Positions 8,916 through 16,799 of a DNA stretch of 64,000 bases are shown piece by piece. Made by a program: the position numbers and the translations under genes. The number at the start of each line of letters is the position of its first letter. Position 1 is the stretch's first letter. Source of the DNA: G965277745 sp965277745 (GTDB taxonomy: Bacteria; Pseudomonadota; Gammaproteobacteria; Cardiobacteriales; Cardiobacteriaceae). The notes under the pieces are model-generated. The model was not told where the DNA came from. It worked only from the letters and a program-made list of their open reading frames with translations, and ran no database searches. The stretch spans positions 744,001 to 808,000 of the forward strand of contig OZ255837.1 in the NCBI GenBank assembly GCA_965277745.1, in the 5' to 3' direction.

Positions 8916-10113
8916 GTCATATGGAACTGAAAATCGCTTCATAAATTGATTGAGGAGACATAGACTCTGGGACGTTTGACTATCCCGGAGGGTGTTTTAT
9001 GCCAGGCAGAAAGGGGCGGCCATCACCGCCATTGGTTTTGAGTTCTGAGGAGCGTGACTACCTTGAGCGTCAGGTTCGGCGACACCGGGCTCCCCGTTCT
9101 TTTTCCGATCGATGCCGGATGGTCCTGCGTTGCGCCGACGGGCTTTCGAGCAAGGAGGTTGGAGCCGAGCTCGGATTTCACGAGCACACGGTGGGCAAGT
9201 GGCGGCGGCGGTTCGTCAAGGATCGTGTGGACGGCCTTCTCGATGAGGCACGCCCCGGCCGCCCGCGCACAGTTGAAGACGATCAGGTCGCGGCGGTCAT
9301 TGAACGGACATTGCACAGCAAGCCCCGTGACGCCACCCATTGGTCCATCCGTTCGATGGCGAAGGAAACAGGCCTGTCACACACGACGATCCGCCGCATT
9401 TGGAATGCCTTTGGCCTCCAACCCCATCGCAGCGATACCTTCAAACTGTCCAGTGACCCTTTGTTCGTCGAGAAGGTTCGCGATATCGTCGGCCTCTATC
9501 TCTCGCCGCCCAACCGGGCCTTGGTGTTGTCCGTTGACGAGAAGAGCCAGATCCAGGCATTGGACCGCTCCCAACCCATTCTGCCAATGGCCCCCGGCAT
9601 CCCCGAACGGCAGACTCACGATTATGTGCGTCATGGCACGACATCGCTGTTCGCGGCTCTCGACGTGGCCAGCGGCTTTGTGATCGGGAAATGCTACAAG
9701 CGCCACAGGGCCAAAGAGTTTCTGTCCTTTCTGAAGGAAATCGACGCCAATATGCCCGATGATCTGGATATCCATATCATCATGGACAATTACGCCACCC
9801 ACAAAACCAAGGAGGTCAAAGCGTGGCTCGCCCGCCGACCGCGCTACCACCTCCACTTCACCCCCACATCGGCATCATCGATCAATCAGGTCGAGCGTTG
9901 GTTTGCCGAACTCACCCGCAAACAGGTACAGCGGGGAGCGCATACCTCTGTCAAATCCCTGGAAGCCGATATCACCAAATTCATTCAGTGCCACAACGAG
10001 AACCCAAAGCCTTTCAAATGGACGAAATCTGCTGATGAAATCCTGGCCTCCGTCAGGCGCTTTTGCCAACGTGCTGATCAAACATTATGCGGCGAACTTT
10101 AGATTCAGGTGAC
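8916..10113 (+). mobile_element. Complete IS630-family insertion sequence, nested in IS1595 copy A
   Basis: About 1,198 bp. The ends GTCATATGGAACTGAAAATCGC (8916 on) and, in reverse complement, GTCACCTGAATCTAAAGTTCGC (10113 back) are imperfect inverted repeats matching at roughly two thirds of 31 positions. Both ends are flanked by TA (8914-8915 and 10114-10115), the target duplicated by the IS630/Tc1-mariner group. The left neighbour is the IS1595 transposase gene but the right neighbour is bioB, so DNA on the right side has been lost since insertion. The element is GC-rich and carries one intact transposase gene. Confidence 0.85.
8999..10102 (+). CDS. IS630-family transposase
   Basis: 367 residues, intact. 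The N-terminal part has helix-turn-helix DNA-binding segments (SSKEVGAELGFHEHTVGKWRRRF and LSHTTIRRIWNAFG), then the integrase-fold catalytic domain with the DDE triad in LSVDEKSQ, IIMDNYATHK and SINQVERWF. The fused wHTH plus DDE layout and the ALDRSQPILPM segment are typical of IS630 transposases. ATG 8999 follows a GGAGG-rich stretch. The gene fills the element between its terminal repeats and should be functional as read. Confidence 0.95.
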   Translation: MPGRKGRPSPPLVLSSEERDYLERQVRRHRAPRSFSDRCRMVLRCADGLSSKEVGAELGFHEHTVGKWRRRFVKDRVDGLLDEARPGRPRTVEDDQVAAVIERTLHSKPRDATHWSIRSMAKETGLSHTTIRRIWNAFGLQPHRSDTFKLSSDPLFVEKVRDIVGLYLSPPNRALVLSVDEKSQIQALDRSQPILPMAPGIPERQTHDYVRHGTTSLFAALDVASGFVIGKCYKRHRAKEFLSFLKEIDANMPDDLDIHIIMDNYATHKTKEVKAWLARRPRYHLHFTPTSASSINQVERWFAELTRKQVQRGAHTSVKSLEADITKFIQCHNENPKPFKWTKSADEILASVRRFCQRADQTLCGEL

Positions 10114-10116
10114 TAG

Positions 10117-10536
10117 CGTCATCCGCGACCACATACTATGCCTTATCTCGTGGAAATCGTGGCAGAGGTGAAAGCGCTCGGCCTGGAAACCTGCATGACC
10201 CTCGGCATGCTGGTGACGCTCGCGAACCTGAAAAAACCGCCGGAAAGTGTGCCGATCAATCAGTTGGTACGGGTACGCGGCACGCCACTCGAACATGGCG
10301 ATGATCTCGATCTTTTCGCTTTTATCCGGATGATTGCGACGACACGAATCATGATGCCGAAGAGCGTAGTGCGCATCGCCGCCGGACGTGAATTCATGAC
10401 TGAACAGACGCAGGCCCTGTGTTTCATGGCCGGTGCCAATTCCGTGTTCTATGGTCGCAAGTTGCTGACCGCGAAAAATGTCGATGCGCAAAGCGATATG
10501 GCGTTGTTCACCAAACTTGTCCTGAACCCGCAATAG
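10117..10536 (+). pseudogene. bioB: Biotin synthase remnant, 5'-truncated with an internal deletion
   Basis: Biotin synthase is a radical-SAM enzyme that inserts sulfur into dethiobiotin. The frame enters from the IS630 end as RHPRPHTMPYLVEIV, reads ALGLETCMTLGML, then jumps directly to TLANLKKPPESVPINQL and continues to the normal C-terminus (FMAGANSVFYG, ending LNPQ). Compared with the remembered E. coli sequence, about 70 residues between the two blocks are missing in frame, including the YNHNLDT region. The N-terminal CxxxCxxC cluster segment is gone too. An apparent start at 10138 is only an internal methionine. The product cannot be a working BioB. Confidence 0.9.
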
Positions 10537-10978
10537 GAGAAAGCGCCGGCTCGCGCGCGCGAGTCATGCGCTCACTAAAACGTTCTCGGCCGCCAGGAAA
10601 TGGGTTCTTCGCTCGAAGCGGCCCGCGCGATAGCGACCACTCGAACGCCAACGCCAGGCACAAGCGATTTTCCTTTCGTTGACGAGGCGCGATAAATGGT
10701 GACAAAAAATCCCCGGTAAAAATCGTTCCGATTGGGACGTTTTCTGTGTTATCCTTGTGAAAATCCGGCGAAGCCGGCAAAAATTGCTGCTCGAATTCGA
10801 CACTTTCCCTTGATCGGCGCGGCAAAGGTTTGAACGCAACGAAGAGAAAAACAAGCCTTCATCGAGAAACGGGCGTGATGAAGTCAGGCAACGCCAGGTC
10901 GTTATGATCGATGCATCGCGAGAACGACAGGAAACGCATTTTTTCGGGAAAGCCATATGCATACCTTATTTGTAAAGA
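10537..10978. other. Gene-free stretch between the bioB remnant and the IS481 element
   Basis: No convincing gene in about 440 bases; the minus-strand open frames here lack family features. It holds a perfect 14-base palindrome CTCGCGCGCGCGAG (10550-10563) just after the bioB stop and a small hairpin CCGGC-GAA-GCCGG (10765-10777). The 3' end of the stretch would have been the original leader of the symporter gene before the IS481 insertion, so its promoter is expected here, but no near-consensus pair stands out. Confidence 0.5.
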
Positions 10979-10983
10979 ATGAG

Positions 10984-12130
10984 ACTTAATCTGACATTTT
11001 TGATAAAATCGAGTCAAAAGGAGTCAGATTATGACGAATATTGAAATGAAGATAATCAAGCCCAAAGTTGGCCTTTTGGAGTTGGCAAAACAATTGGGTA
11101 GTGTGTCACAAGCATGCAAAACGATGGGCTACAGCCGAGATAGTTTTTATCGTTTTAAACGTTTATACGAAAATGGTGGTGAAGACGCGCTGCGAGAAAT
11201 CAGCCGTAAGAAACCGGTGGTGAAGAATCGTGTTCCTGAGCATGTAGAACGTGCAGTAATTGATATAGCGATAGACAATCCTGCGCTAGGACAATTACGT
11301 GCCTCACAAGAGTTGTTAAAACGAGGCATTGTGGTGTCATCTGGTGGTGTTCGATCGATCTGGTTACGCCATGACCTTGAGACCATGAAAAAGCGCCTGA
11401 AAGCGTTGGAGTCTCGTTCGGCTCAAGAAGGTATTTTACTGACCGAGGAACAGCTTGCAGCGCTTGAGAAAGCCAAATCGCAACGCGAAGCCCATGGAGA
11501 AATTCAAACGCACCACCCTGGATACCTTGGGGCACAGGATACGTATTTTGTCGGTACCATGAAAGGTGTTGGGCGTATTTATCAGCAGACTTTTATTGAT
11601 ACCTATAGCAAAGCGGCTCTCGCAAAGCTCTATATAGAGAAATCAGCGATCACAGCAGCTGATATGCTTAATGACCGGGTCATCCCATTTTTTGATGAAT
11701 GCGAACTCCCCTTGTGTCGTATTCTTACCGACCGGGGCACTGAGTATTGTGGTAAAGTTGAGAGTCATGCCTATGAGCTTTATTTGGCTACTGAGAACGT
11801 TGATCACTCAAAGAGCAAGGCCAATAGCCCTCAAACGAACGGTATATGTGAGCGTTTTCATAGAACCATGAAAAATGAGTTTTATGATATAGCCTTTCGT
11901 AAGAAGATTTATCGTTCGCTAGATGAACTGCAAGTTGACGTTGATCACTGGATCAGTAAATATAATGAACAGCGTCCACATAGTGGTAAGCACTGTTATG
12001 GTAAAACACCGATGCAGACATTTCGTGAGGCAAAGCATTTGGCGCTAGAAAAACAAATTCCTAGTGTCGAATTATCTGACAATAACACTCAACGGACAGT
12101 TGTTGTTTGATAATGTCTGTCAGATTAAGT
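10984..12130 (+). mobile_element. IS481-family insertion sequence
   Basis: About 1,147 bp bounded by exact 13-base inverted repeats ACTTAATCTGACA (10984-10996) and TGTCAGATTAAGT (12118-12130). It carries one transposase gene. No clear target duplication was found. Joining base 10983 to base 12130 recreates ATG-AGT-TTT-GAT-TTC in frame with the downstream symporter, so the element appears to have entered within the second codon of that gene. The AT-richer composition contrasts with the GC-rich flanks and suggests recent arrival. Confidence 0.85.
11031..12110 (+). CDS. IS481-family transposase
   Basis: 359 residues. An N-terminal helix-turn-helix (LAKQLGSVSQACKTMGYSRDSFYRFKRLY) is followed by a second winged segment and an rve-type integrase catalytic core: the D-D-E residues are expected around DTYFVGTMKGVGRIYQQTFIDTYSK split across two motifs, LTDRGTEYCG, and QTNGICERFH. 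The usual C-terminal YNEQRPHSGKHCYGKTP block is present, so the gene is full length. ATG 11031 has a strong AAGGAG site. Its stop TGA (12108-12110) lies 2 bases before the ATG used by the downstream symporter. Confidence 0.95.
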   Translation: MTNIEMKIIKPKVGLLELAKQLGSVSQACKTMGYSRDSFYRFKRLYENGGEDALREISRKKPVVKNRVPEHVERAVIDIAIDNPALGQLRASQELLKRGIVVSSGGVRSIWLRHDLETMKKRLKALESRSAQEGILLTEEQLAALEKAKSQREAHGEIQTHHPGYLGAQDTYFVGTMKGVGRIYQQTFIDTYSKAALAKLYIEKSAITAADMLNDRVIPFFDECELPLCRILTDRGTEYCGKVESHAYELYLATENVDHSKSKANSPQTNGICERFHRTMKNEFYDIAFRKKIYRSLDELQVDVDHWISKYNEQRPHSGKHCYGKTPMQTFREAKHLALEKQIPSVELSDNNTQRTVVV

Positions 12131-13735
12131 TTTGATTTCTACACCTTATTCACCCCGCTTGACTGGACGGTATTTTCCTTATATTTCGCTGTCATCGTCT
12201 ATGTCGGCTACTATTTCAGCCGCGCGAAAATCACTACGACGAAGGACTATTTTCTCGGCGGAAAAACGATGCCGATGTGGGTGGTCGCGGTATCGGTGCT
12301 TGCAACTTCGCAGTCCGCGGCCACGTTTCTCGGCGCCCCGGAATCGAGCTATCGCGGCAATCTGACCTATCTGGCCACCAATATCGGCGGCCTTCTCGGC
12401 GCATTGTTCGTCGCCTCGCTCCTGATTCCGCGTTTCTACCGCCACAACGTGGCGACCGTTTACGAGCTTCTCCAGGTGCGTTTCGGCGATAAAAGCAAAC
12501 GCCGCGCGGGCCTCATGTACCTCGTCGGCCGGGTATTCTCCTCGGGATCGCGCCTTTACATGGCCGCTATCGCGGTGGCGATGATTTTGTTCACCAACAT
12601 CGAGCCGCAAAGCGTCGTCGCCTCGGTCGTCATCCTTGTGATCGTCGCGCTGGCCTATACCACCATGGGCGGCATTCGCTCGGTAATCTGGACGGATCTG
12701 ATCCAGCTCATCGTCTATGTCGGCGCCGCGATCGCCGTCATTGTCTATCTGTTCGGACAGATCCCGGCGGATATAGGAGAGATGATCCACGCGCTGCGCC
12801 ATGCGGGGGGCGATACCTTGTCCAAACTGACCCTGCTCGATTTCCGTCTCGACTTCGGCCCGGGAGGCACCTTCAGTTTCTGGGCCTGTCTTACCGGTTT
12901 CGTCTTGCTCAATGTTGCCGCCTTCGGTCTCGATCAGGACATGACCCAGCGCGTTCTTACCTGTAAAAACGCCAGACAGGGCGCCAAAGCGATGATTCAT
13001 TCGATTCTTTACTCGATTCCCGTGGTGCTCGTTTTCATGACGATCGGCCTCTTGCTCTACCTTTTCTACCAGTCCCCGCAGTTGATGGGAGAAGGAGACA
13101 AAGAGGTGATACAACGCTTCGACGGGGAAAATATCACCATCTTCATGTACTACGTGTTACACGAAATGCCGGCGGGATTACGCGGTCTTGTCACGGTTGG
13201 CGTCGTGGCCGCCGCCTTGTCGACACTGAACAGCGGATTGAACGCCATGTCTTCCGTGATGATTTACGATATCTACCGTCCATGGAAAGAAGCGAAACAT
13301 GGCCGGCAGACAGACAGGCACTACGTGAAAGCGGGTCGTCTCGGCATGGTCGCGGCGGCTTTGGCGCTCGGCGGCATGGGGATCTTGTGTTACTACTGGC
13401 AGCGCTACAGCGACATGCCTTTGCTCTCCTTCGCCTTGAGTGTCATGGTATTTGCCTATACGGGACTGCTCGGCGTGTATTTCACCGCCATCTTCACCGA
13501 TCGCGGCAGCGAAACCTCGGTAGCAGCGGCTTTGACGACGGGTTTCCTGACCACCCTGTTTCTGCAAGCCTATGTATGGGACAGCGTGATGGGCGTGATC
13601 AATCGGGACTGGGTCGGTCTGCACCTCGCTTTTCCCTATCAGCTCTGCATCGGAACGATACTCTCCACGCTCGTCTGTATGAGTGCTCGCGCGCGGCCAC
13701 GAGAACGGGATCGCTCGCGGACACTCGCGAGATGA
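12113..13735 (+). CDS. Sodium:solute symporter (SSS family), probable amino sugar or muropeptide-sugar uptake
   Basis: Inner-membrane SLC5/SSS-type transporter of 540 residues with about 13 hydrophobic segments. The family hallmark YTTMGGIRSVIWTDLIQ lies near residue 185 and the N-terminal DYFLGGKTMPMWVVAVS near residue 45. It heads a run with a GlcNAc-type kinase, anmK and murQ, so import of MurNAc, anhydro-MurNAc or GlcNAc is likely by context. Its first six codons (MSVRLS) come from the IS481 right end; the original start was probably ATG 10979. Ribosome loading may now rely on coupling to the transposase stop two bases upstream, as no good ribosome site is visible. Confidence 0.85.
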   Translation: MSVRLSFDFYTLFTPLDWTVFSLYFAVIVYVGYYFSRAKITTTKDYFLGGKTMPMWVVAVSVLATSQSAATFLGAPESSYRGNLTYLATNIGGLLGALFVASLLIPRFYRHNVATVYELLQVRFGDKSKRRAGLMYLVGRVFSSGSRLYMAAIAVAMILFTNIEPQSVVASVVILVIVALAYTTMGGIRSVIWTDLIQLIVYVGAAIAVIVYLFGQIPADIGEMIHALRHAGGDTLSKLTLLDFRLDFGPGGTFSFWACLTGFVLLNVAAFGLDQDMTQRVLTCKNARQGAKAMIHSILYSIPVVLVFMTIGLLLYLFYQSPQLMGEGDKEVIQRFDGENITIFMYYVLHEMPAGLRGLVTVGVVAAALSTLNSGLNAMSSVMIYDIYRPWKEAKHGRQTDRHYVKAGRLGMVAAALALGGMGILCYYWQRYSDMPLLSFALSVMVFAYTGLLGVYFTAIFTDRGSETSVAAALTTGFLTTLFLQAYVWDSVMGVINRDWVGLHLAFPYQLCIGTILSTLVCMSARARPRERDRSRTLAR

Positions 13736-13741
13736 CACCCG

Positions 13742-14614
13742 GTGATCAGCCACTATCTCGCCGTTGACGGCGGCGCGAGCAAAACCGCCCTTCGCCTGAC
13801 GCCGGTGCAATTCCCGGACGCATCGGCTGCAACGGTAACGACAGGGCCGTCCTCTCTTACCCTGCCGGGGCAAGGCGGTATCGCGACTCTGGTCGAGGCG
13901 ATCACAGCGCTGCTGAGGCGACATCGACTCTCCCCTGCCGAGGTCATGCTGGTCGCGGGCGTCGCAGGCGCGGGCAATCCGGCGCGCAAAGCGGCGCTCG
14001 AAAAAGCGCTCGCCACGTTTGCGCACAAGGCGATCACGACGGACGCGCACATTGCATGCCTCGGCGCGGGCGGCGGCAAAGCGGTCAACTGTATTGCCGT
14101 CGGTAGCGGTGCGGTCGCCGCCCGTCTCGATCAAGACGGCAATGTCGCGCTTTGCGGCGGTTGGGGCTTTCCGATCGCTGATCGCGGCGGCGGCGCCTGG
14201 CTTGGTTTTATGGCGGTCAGGGCGTTGATCGCCGCGATCGAATCCGGCGCGTTCCCGCCGCTTGGCGAAACCCTCGGCACCGTTATCGGCCGGCAACGCC
14301 CGGCGCTCATCGCCTGGCTCGCAACCGCCGACGCCAGTGAATACGCGCGCCTCGCCCCCATCGTGTTACAGTGCGCCGCCACCCACTGCCCCGCGGCGCG
14401 GCGGATCGTGCGCAAGGGCGTCGTCCACATCGAGCGGCTGGTAAAAAACTGCTGTGAAGGCAATGATTTGCCTATCGTTTTCCGCGGCGGCCTGGGACAA
14501 TACTATCAAACCCGACTGAAGCGGAAATGGCGGAACCGCTGTATCGCGGCGCAAGGAGACGCGCTCGATGGCGCGCGAGAACTGGCACGACAATTGGCAG
14601 GAGAGCACACATGA
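13742..14614 (+). CDS. BadF/BadG-type amino sugar kinase (GlcNAc or MurNAc kinase)
   Basis: 290-residue kinase of the ASKHA superfamily. The phosphate-1 loop AVDGGASKTALRL is at the N-terminus and GSGAVAARLDQDG plus GGWGFPIADRGGGAW form the second nucleotide-binding segment, the pattern of N-acetylglucosamine kinases in the BadF group. It probably phosphorylates GlcNAc or MurNAc at the 6 position to feed murQ. The GTG start at 13742 lies 6 bases after the symporter stop, and the stop overlaps anmK as ATGA. The product is somewhat shorter than many homologues, and the choice between GlcNAc and MurNAc is not resolved by sequence. Confidence 0.82.
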   Translation: MISHYLAVDGGASKTALRLTPVQFPDASAATVTTGPSSLTLPGQGGIATLVEAITALLRRHRLSPAEVMLVAGVAGAGNPARKAALEKALATFAHKAITTDAHIACLGAGGGKAVNCIAVGSGAVAARLDQDGNVALCGGWGFPIADRGGGAWLGFMAVRALIAAIESGAFPPLGETLGTVIGRQRPALIAWLATADASEYARLAPIVLQCAATHCPAARRIVRKGVVHIERLVKNCCEGNDLPIVFRGGLGQYYQTRLKRKWRNRCIAAQGDALDGARELARQLAGEHT

Positions 14615-15717
14615 CGCGAGAACTCTACATCGGCGTAATGTCCGGCACCAGCATCGATAGCGTGGATACGGCACTACTCGCCATCGCCGGCGATCATATC
14701 GAATTGCTGGCTTATCGCGAGCATCACATGCCGGAGAATCTGCAACAGCGTCTGCTCGACCTGTGCAGCATGGAAAAGACCAATCTCATCGAAGTCGGGG
14801 CGCTCGACCATTTGCTCGGGCATCTGTTCGCCGACGCGGTGCAGGCCTTGCTCATGCATTCCGGGTACCGCGCGCAACACATCCGCGCGATCGGCAACCA
14901 TGGTCAGACCGTGTACCACCATCCGCGCGGGAATCCCCCGTTTACCATGCAAATCGGTGACGCCAACCTCATCGCGACAAAAACCGCGATCGATACCGTC
15001 GCCGATTTCAGACGCAAGGACATGGCGCTCGGCGGTCAGGGCGCGCCGCTCGCCCCGGCCTTTCATCAAACAATTTTTCAGGCGCGCGATTCCACTGTCG
15101 TGGTGCTGAACATCGGCGGTATCGCCAATTGCTCGGTGATCCAGCGTGGAAAACCGCTACTGGGTTACGATACCGGGCCGGGCAACAGCCTGATGGACGC
15201 CTGGTGCCGCCGCCAAACGGGGGAGAACTACGATAAAAACGCCGCCTTCGCCGCTAGGGGCAAGGTCGCGCGGCCGCTCCTGAACGCACTGATGCGGGAA
15301 CCCTATCTCGCCCGCGCCGCGCCGAAGAGTACGGGAAGGGAGTTGTTCAACCTGCCCTGGCTCGAAAAACACTTGACCGCTTTCGCCGTCAACGCACAAG
15401 ACGTGCAACGCACCCTGCTTGAATACACGGCGTTGACCATCGCCAACGAAGTCCGACGCTATCGTCGCGGTTCGGCCCCCTCTCTGCACGTATGCGGGGG
15501 CGGCGCGAAAAACCCGCTTTTGATGGACAGGCTCGATGCTTCGCTGCCCGATTGGACGGTCGCCGCAACCGACGCAGCAGGCTTTCCGAGCGAGGCCATG
15601 GAAGCGATGGCCTTCGCCTGGCTGGCCCAGCGCCGCATCCACAATCTGCCGAATAATTTGCCCGCGGTCACCGGCGCCCACCAGCCCGCTTCATTGGGCG
15701 TTCTCTATTTTGCCTGA
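14611..15717 (+). CDS. anmK: Anhydro-N-acetylmuramic acid kinase
   Basis: Cleaves the 1,6-anhydro ring of anhMurNAc while phosphorylating it to MurNAc-6-phosphate during peptidoglycan recycling. 368 residues, normal length. The N-terminal ATP loop GVMSGTSIDSVDTAL, the mid-protein DFRRKDMALGGQGAPLAP with its catalytic aspartate region, and GYDTGPGNSLMD are diagnostic. ATG 14611 overlaps the stop of the kinase gene by four bases. The downstream murQ takes its product, so the pair forms the full anhMurNAc to GlcNAc-6-P route. Confidence 0.96.
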   Translation: MTRELYIGVMSGTSIDSVDTALLAIAGDHIELLAYREHHMPENLQQRLLDLCSMEKTNLIEVGALDHLLGHLFADAVQALLMHSGYRAQHIRAIGNHGQTVYHHPRGNPPFTMQIGDANLIATKTAIDTVADFRRKDMALGGQGAPLAPAFHQTIFQARDSTVVVLNIGGIANCSVIQRGKPLLGYDTGPGNSLMDAWCRRQTGENYDKNAAFAARGKVARPLLNALMREPYLARAAPKSTGRELFNLPWLEKHLTAFAVNAQDVQRTLLEYTALTIANEVRRYRRGSAPSLHVCGGGAKNPLLMDRLDASLPDWTVAATDAAGFPSEAMEAMAFAWLAQRRIHNLPNNLPAVTGAHQPASLGVLYFA

Positions 15718-15732
15718 AAAAGGATGACGGCC

Positions 15733-16680
15733 ATGACCGACGACGCACACATCACCGCGCTCTCCCATCTGGTCTCGGAAGAACGTAATCCGCAAACCAT
15801 GGATATCGACCTGCTCTCTTCTCTGGAAATCGTCAAACGCCTCAATCAGGAGGACAAACGCGTTCCGTCCGCGGTCGAAAAAGTATTGCCCGAAATCGCT
15901 CTCGCCGTCGATCGGATTACCGCGGCGTTCGAACAGGGGGGCAGACTCGTTTATATCGGCGCCGGCAGCAGCGGACGCCTCGGCATCCTCGACGCGTCGG
16001 AGTGTCCGCCGACCTTCGGCGTCGATGATCGCATGGTCATCGCATTGATTGCCGGTGGCCCTGAAGCCATGCTGAGCGCCAAGGAAGGCGCGGAAGACGC
16101 CCGCGAGTCCGCGGCGGCGGATCTGAAACAGATCGGCTTGAACGACAAAGACGTACTCGTCGGCATCGCCGCGAGCGGACGAACGCCTTACGTGATTGGC
16201 GCCCTCACCTACGCGGCGAGTCTCGGAGCGACGACCGTCGCGCTGTCCTGCAACCCCGACGCGGACATCGCGGCTGCCGCGCAGATCGCCATCAGCCCGA
16301 TCGTCGGCGCGGAAGCGTTGACCGGTTCCACGCGGCTGAAATCGGGCAGCGCGCAGAAGCTGGTCCTTAACATGCTGAGCACCGCTGCGATGATTCGCCT
16401 GGGGAAGTGCTATCAGAATCTGATGGTGGACGTCAAAGCGACCAACGAGAAACTGAAAGCCCGCGCCGCGCGCATCGTCATCGAGGCGACGGACTGCGAT
16501 CAGGTCCGGGCCGTCGCGGCGCTCGAAGAAACAGGGTACGAGGTCAAAGCGGCGATTTTGATGCTGCTGACCGGATGGGGCCGCGAGCGTGCCCGGGCAG
16601 CCTTGGACAAACACGGCGGGTTCCTGCGAAAAGCGCTGGAAACGCTAAAAACAGCGAGGGGAAAGCACAAAACGCAATGA
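15733..16680 (+). CDS. murQ: N-acetylmuramic acid 6-phosphate etherase
   Basis: Removes the D-lactyl ether from MurNAc-6-P to give GlcNAc-6-P. 315 residues with a SIS (sugar isomerase) domain: YIGAGSSGRLGILDASECPPTFG near residue 70 is the conserved substrate site and VGIAASGRTPYVIGAL the second SIS loop. The C-terminal RAALDKHGGFLRKAL is the family's end motif. I prefer ATG 15733 (AAGGA eight bases upstream) over the in-frame ATG 15724. It is the last gene of the symporter-kinase-anmK-murQ run; GlcNAc-6-P would enter the NagA/NagB route, which is not in the window. Confidence 0.96.
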   Translation: MTDDAHITALSHLVSEERNPQTMDIDLLSSLEIVKRLNQEDKRVPSAVEKVLPEIALAVDRITAAFEQGGRLVYIGAGSSGRLGILDASECPPTFGVDDRMVIALIAGGPEAMLSAKEGAEDARESAAADLKQIGLNDKDVLVGIAASGRTPYVIGALTYAASLGATTVALSCNPDADIAAAAQIAISPIVGAEALTGSTRLKSGSAQKLVLNMLSTAAMIRLGKCYQNLMVDVKATNEKLKARAARIVIEATDCDQVRAVAALEETGYEVKAAILMLLTGWGRERARAALDKHGGFLRKALETLKTARGKHKTQ

Positions 16681-16799
16681 CCAGACGAGCACCTCGCGCC
16701 TTCGCTTGCCTGTGGAATGATCTTTCTTCTTGTTCAATTCTGCCATGCGCCTAACGCCGCCGGATTTTTTGTATGCGAATATTTGTGACGATGGTTTCC

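Noticed and set aside
10564..10962. Minus-strand open frames after the bioB remnant
   Set aside because: Cysteine/serine/arginine-rich composition without motifs or ribosome site; most likely non-coding.
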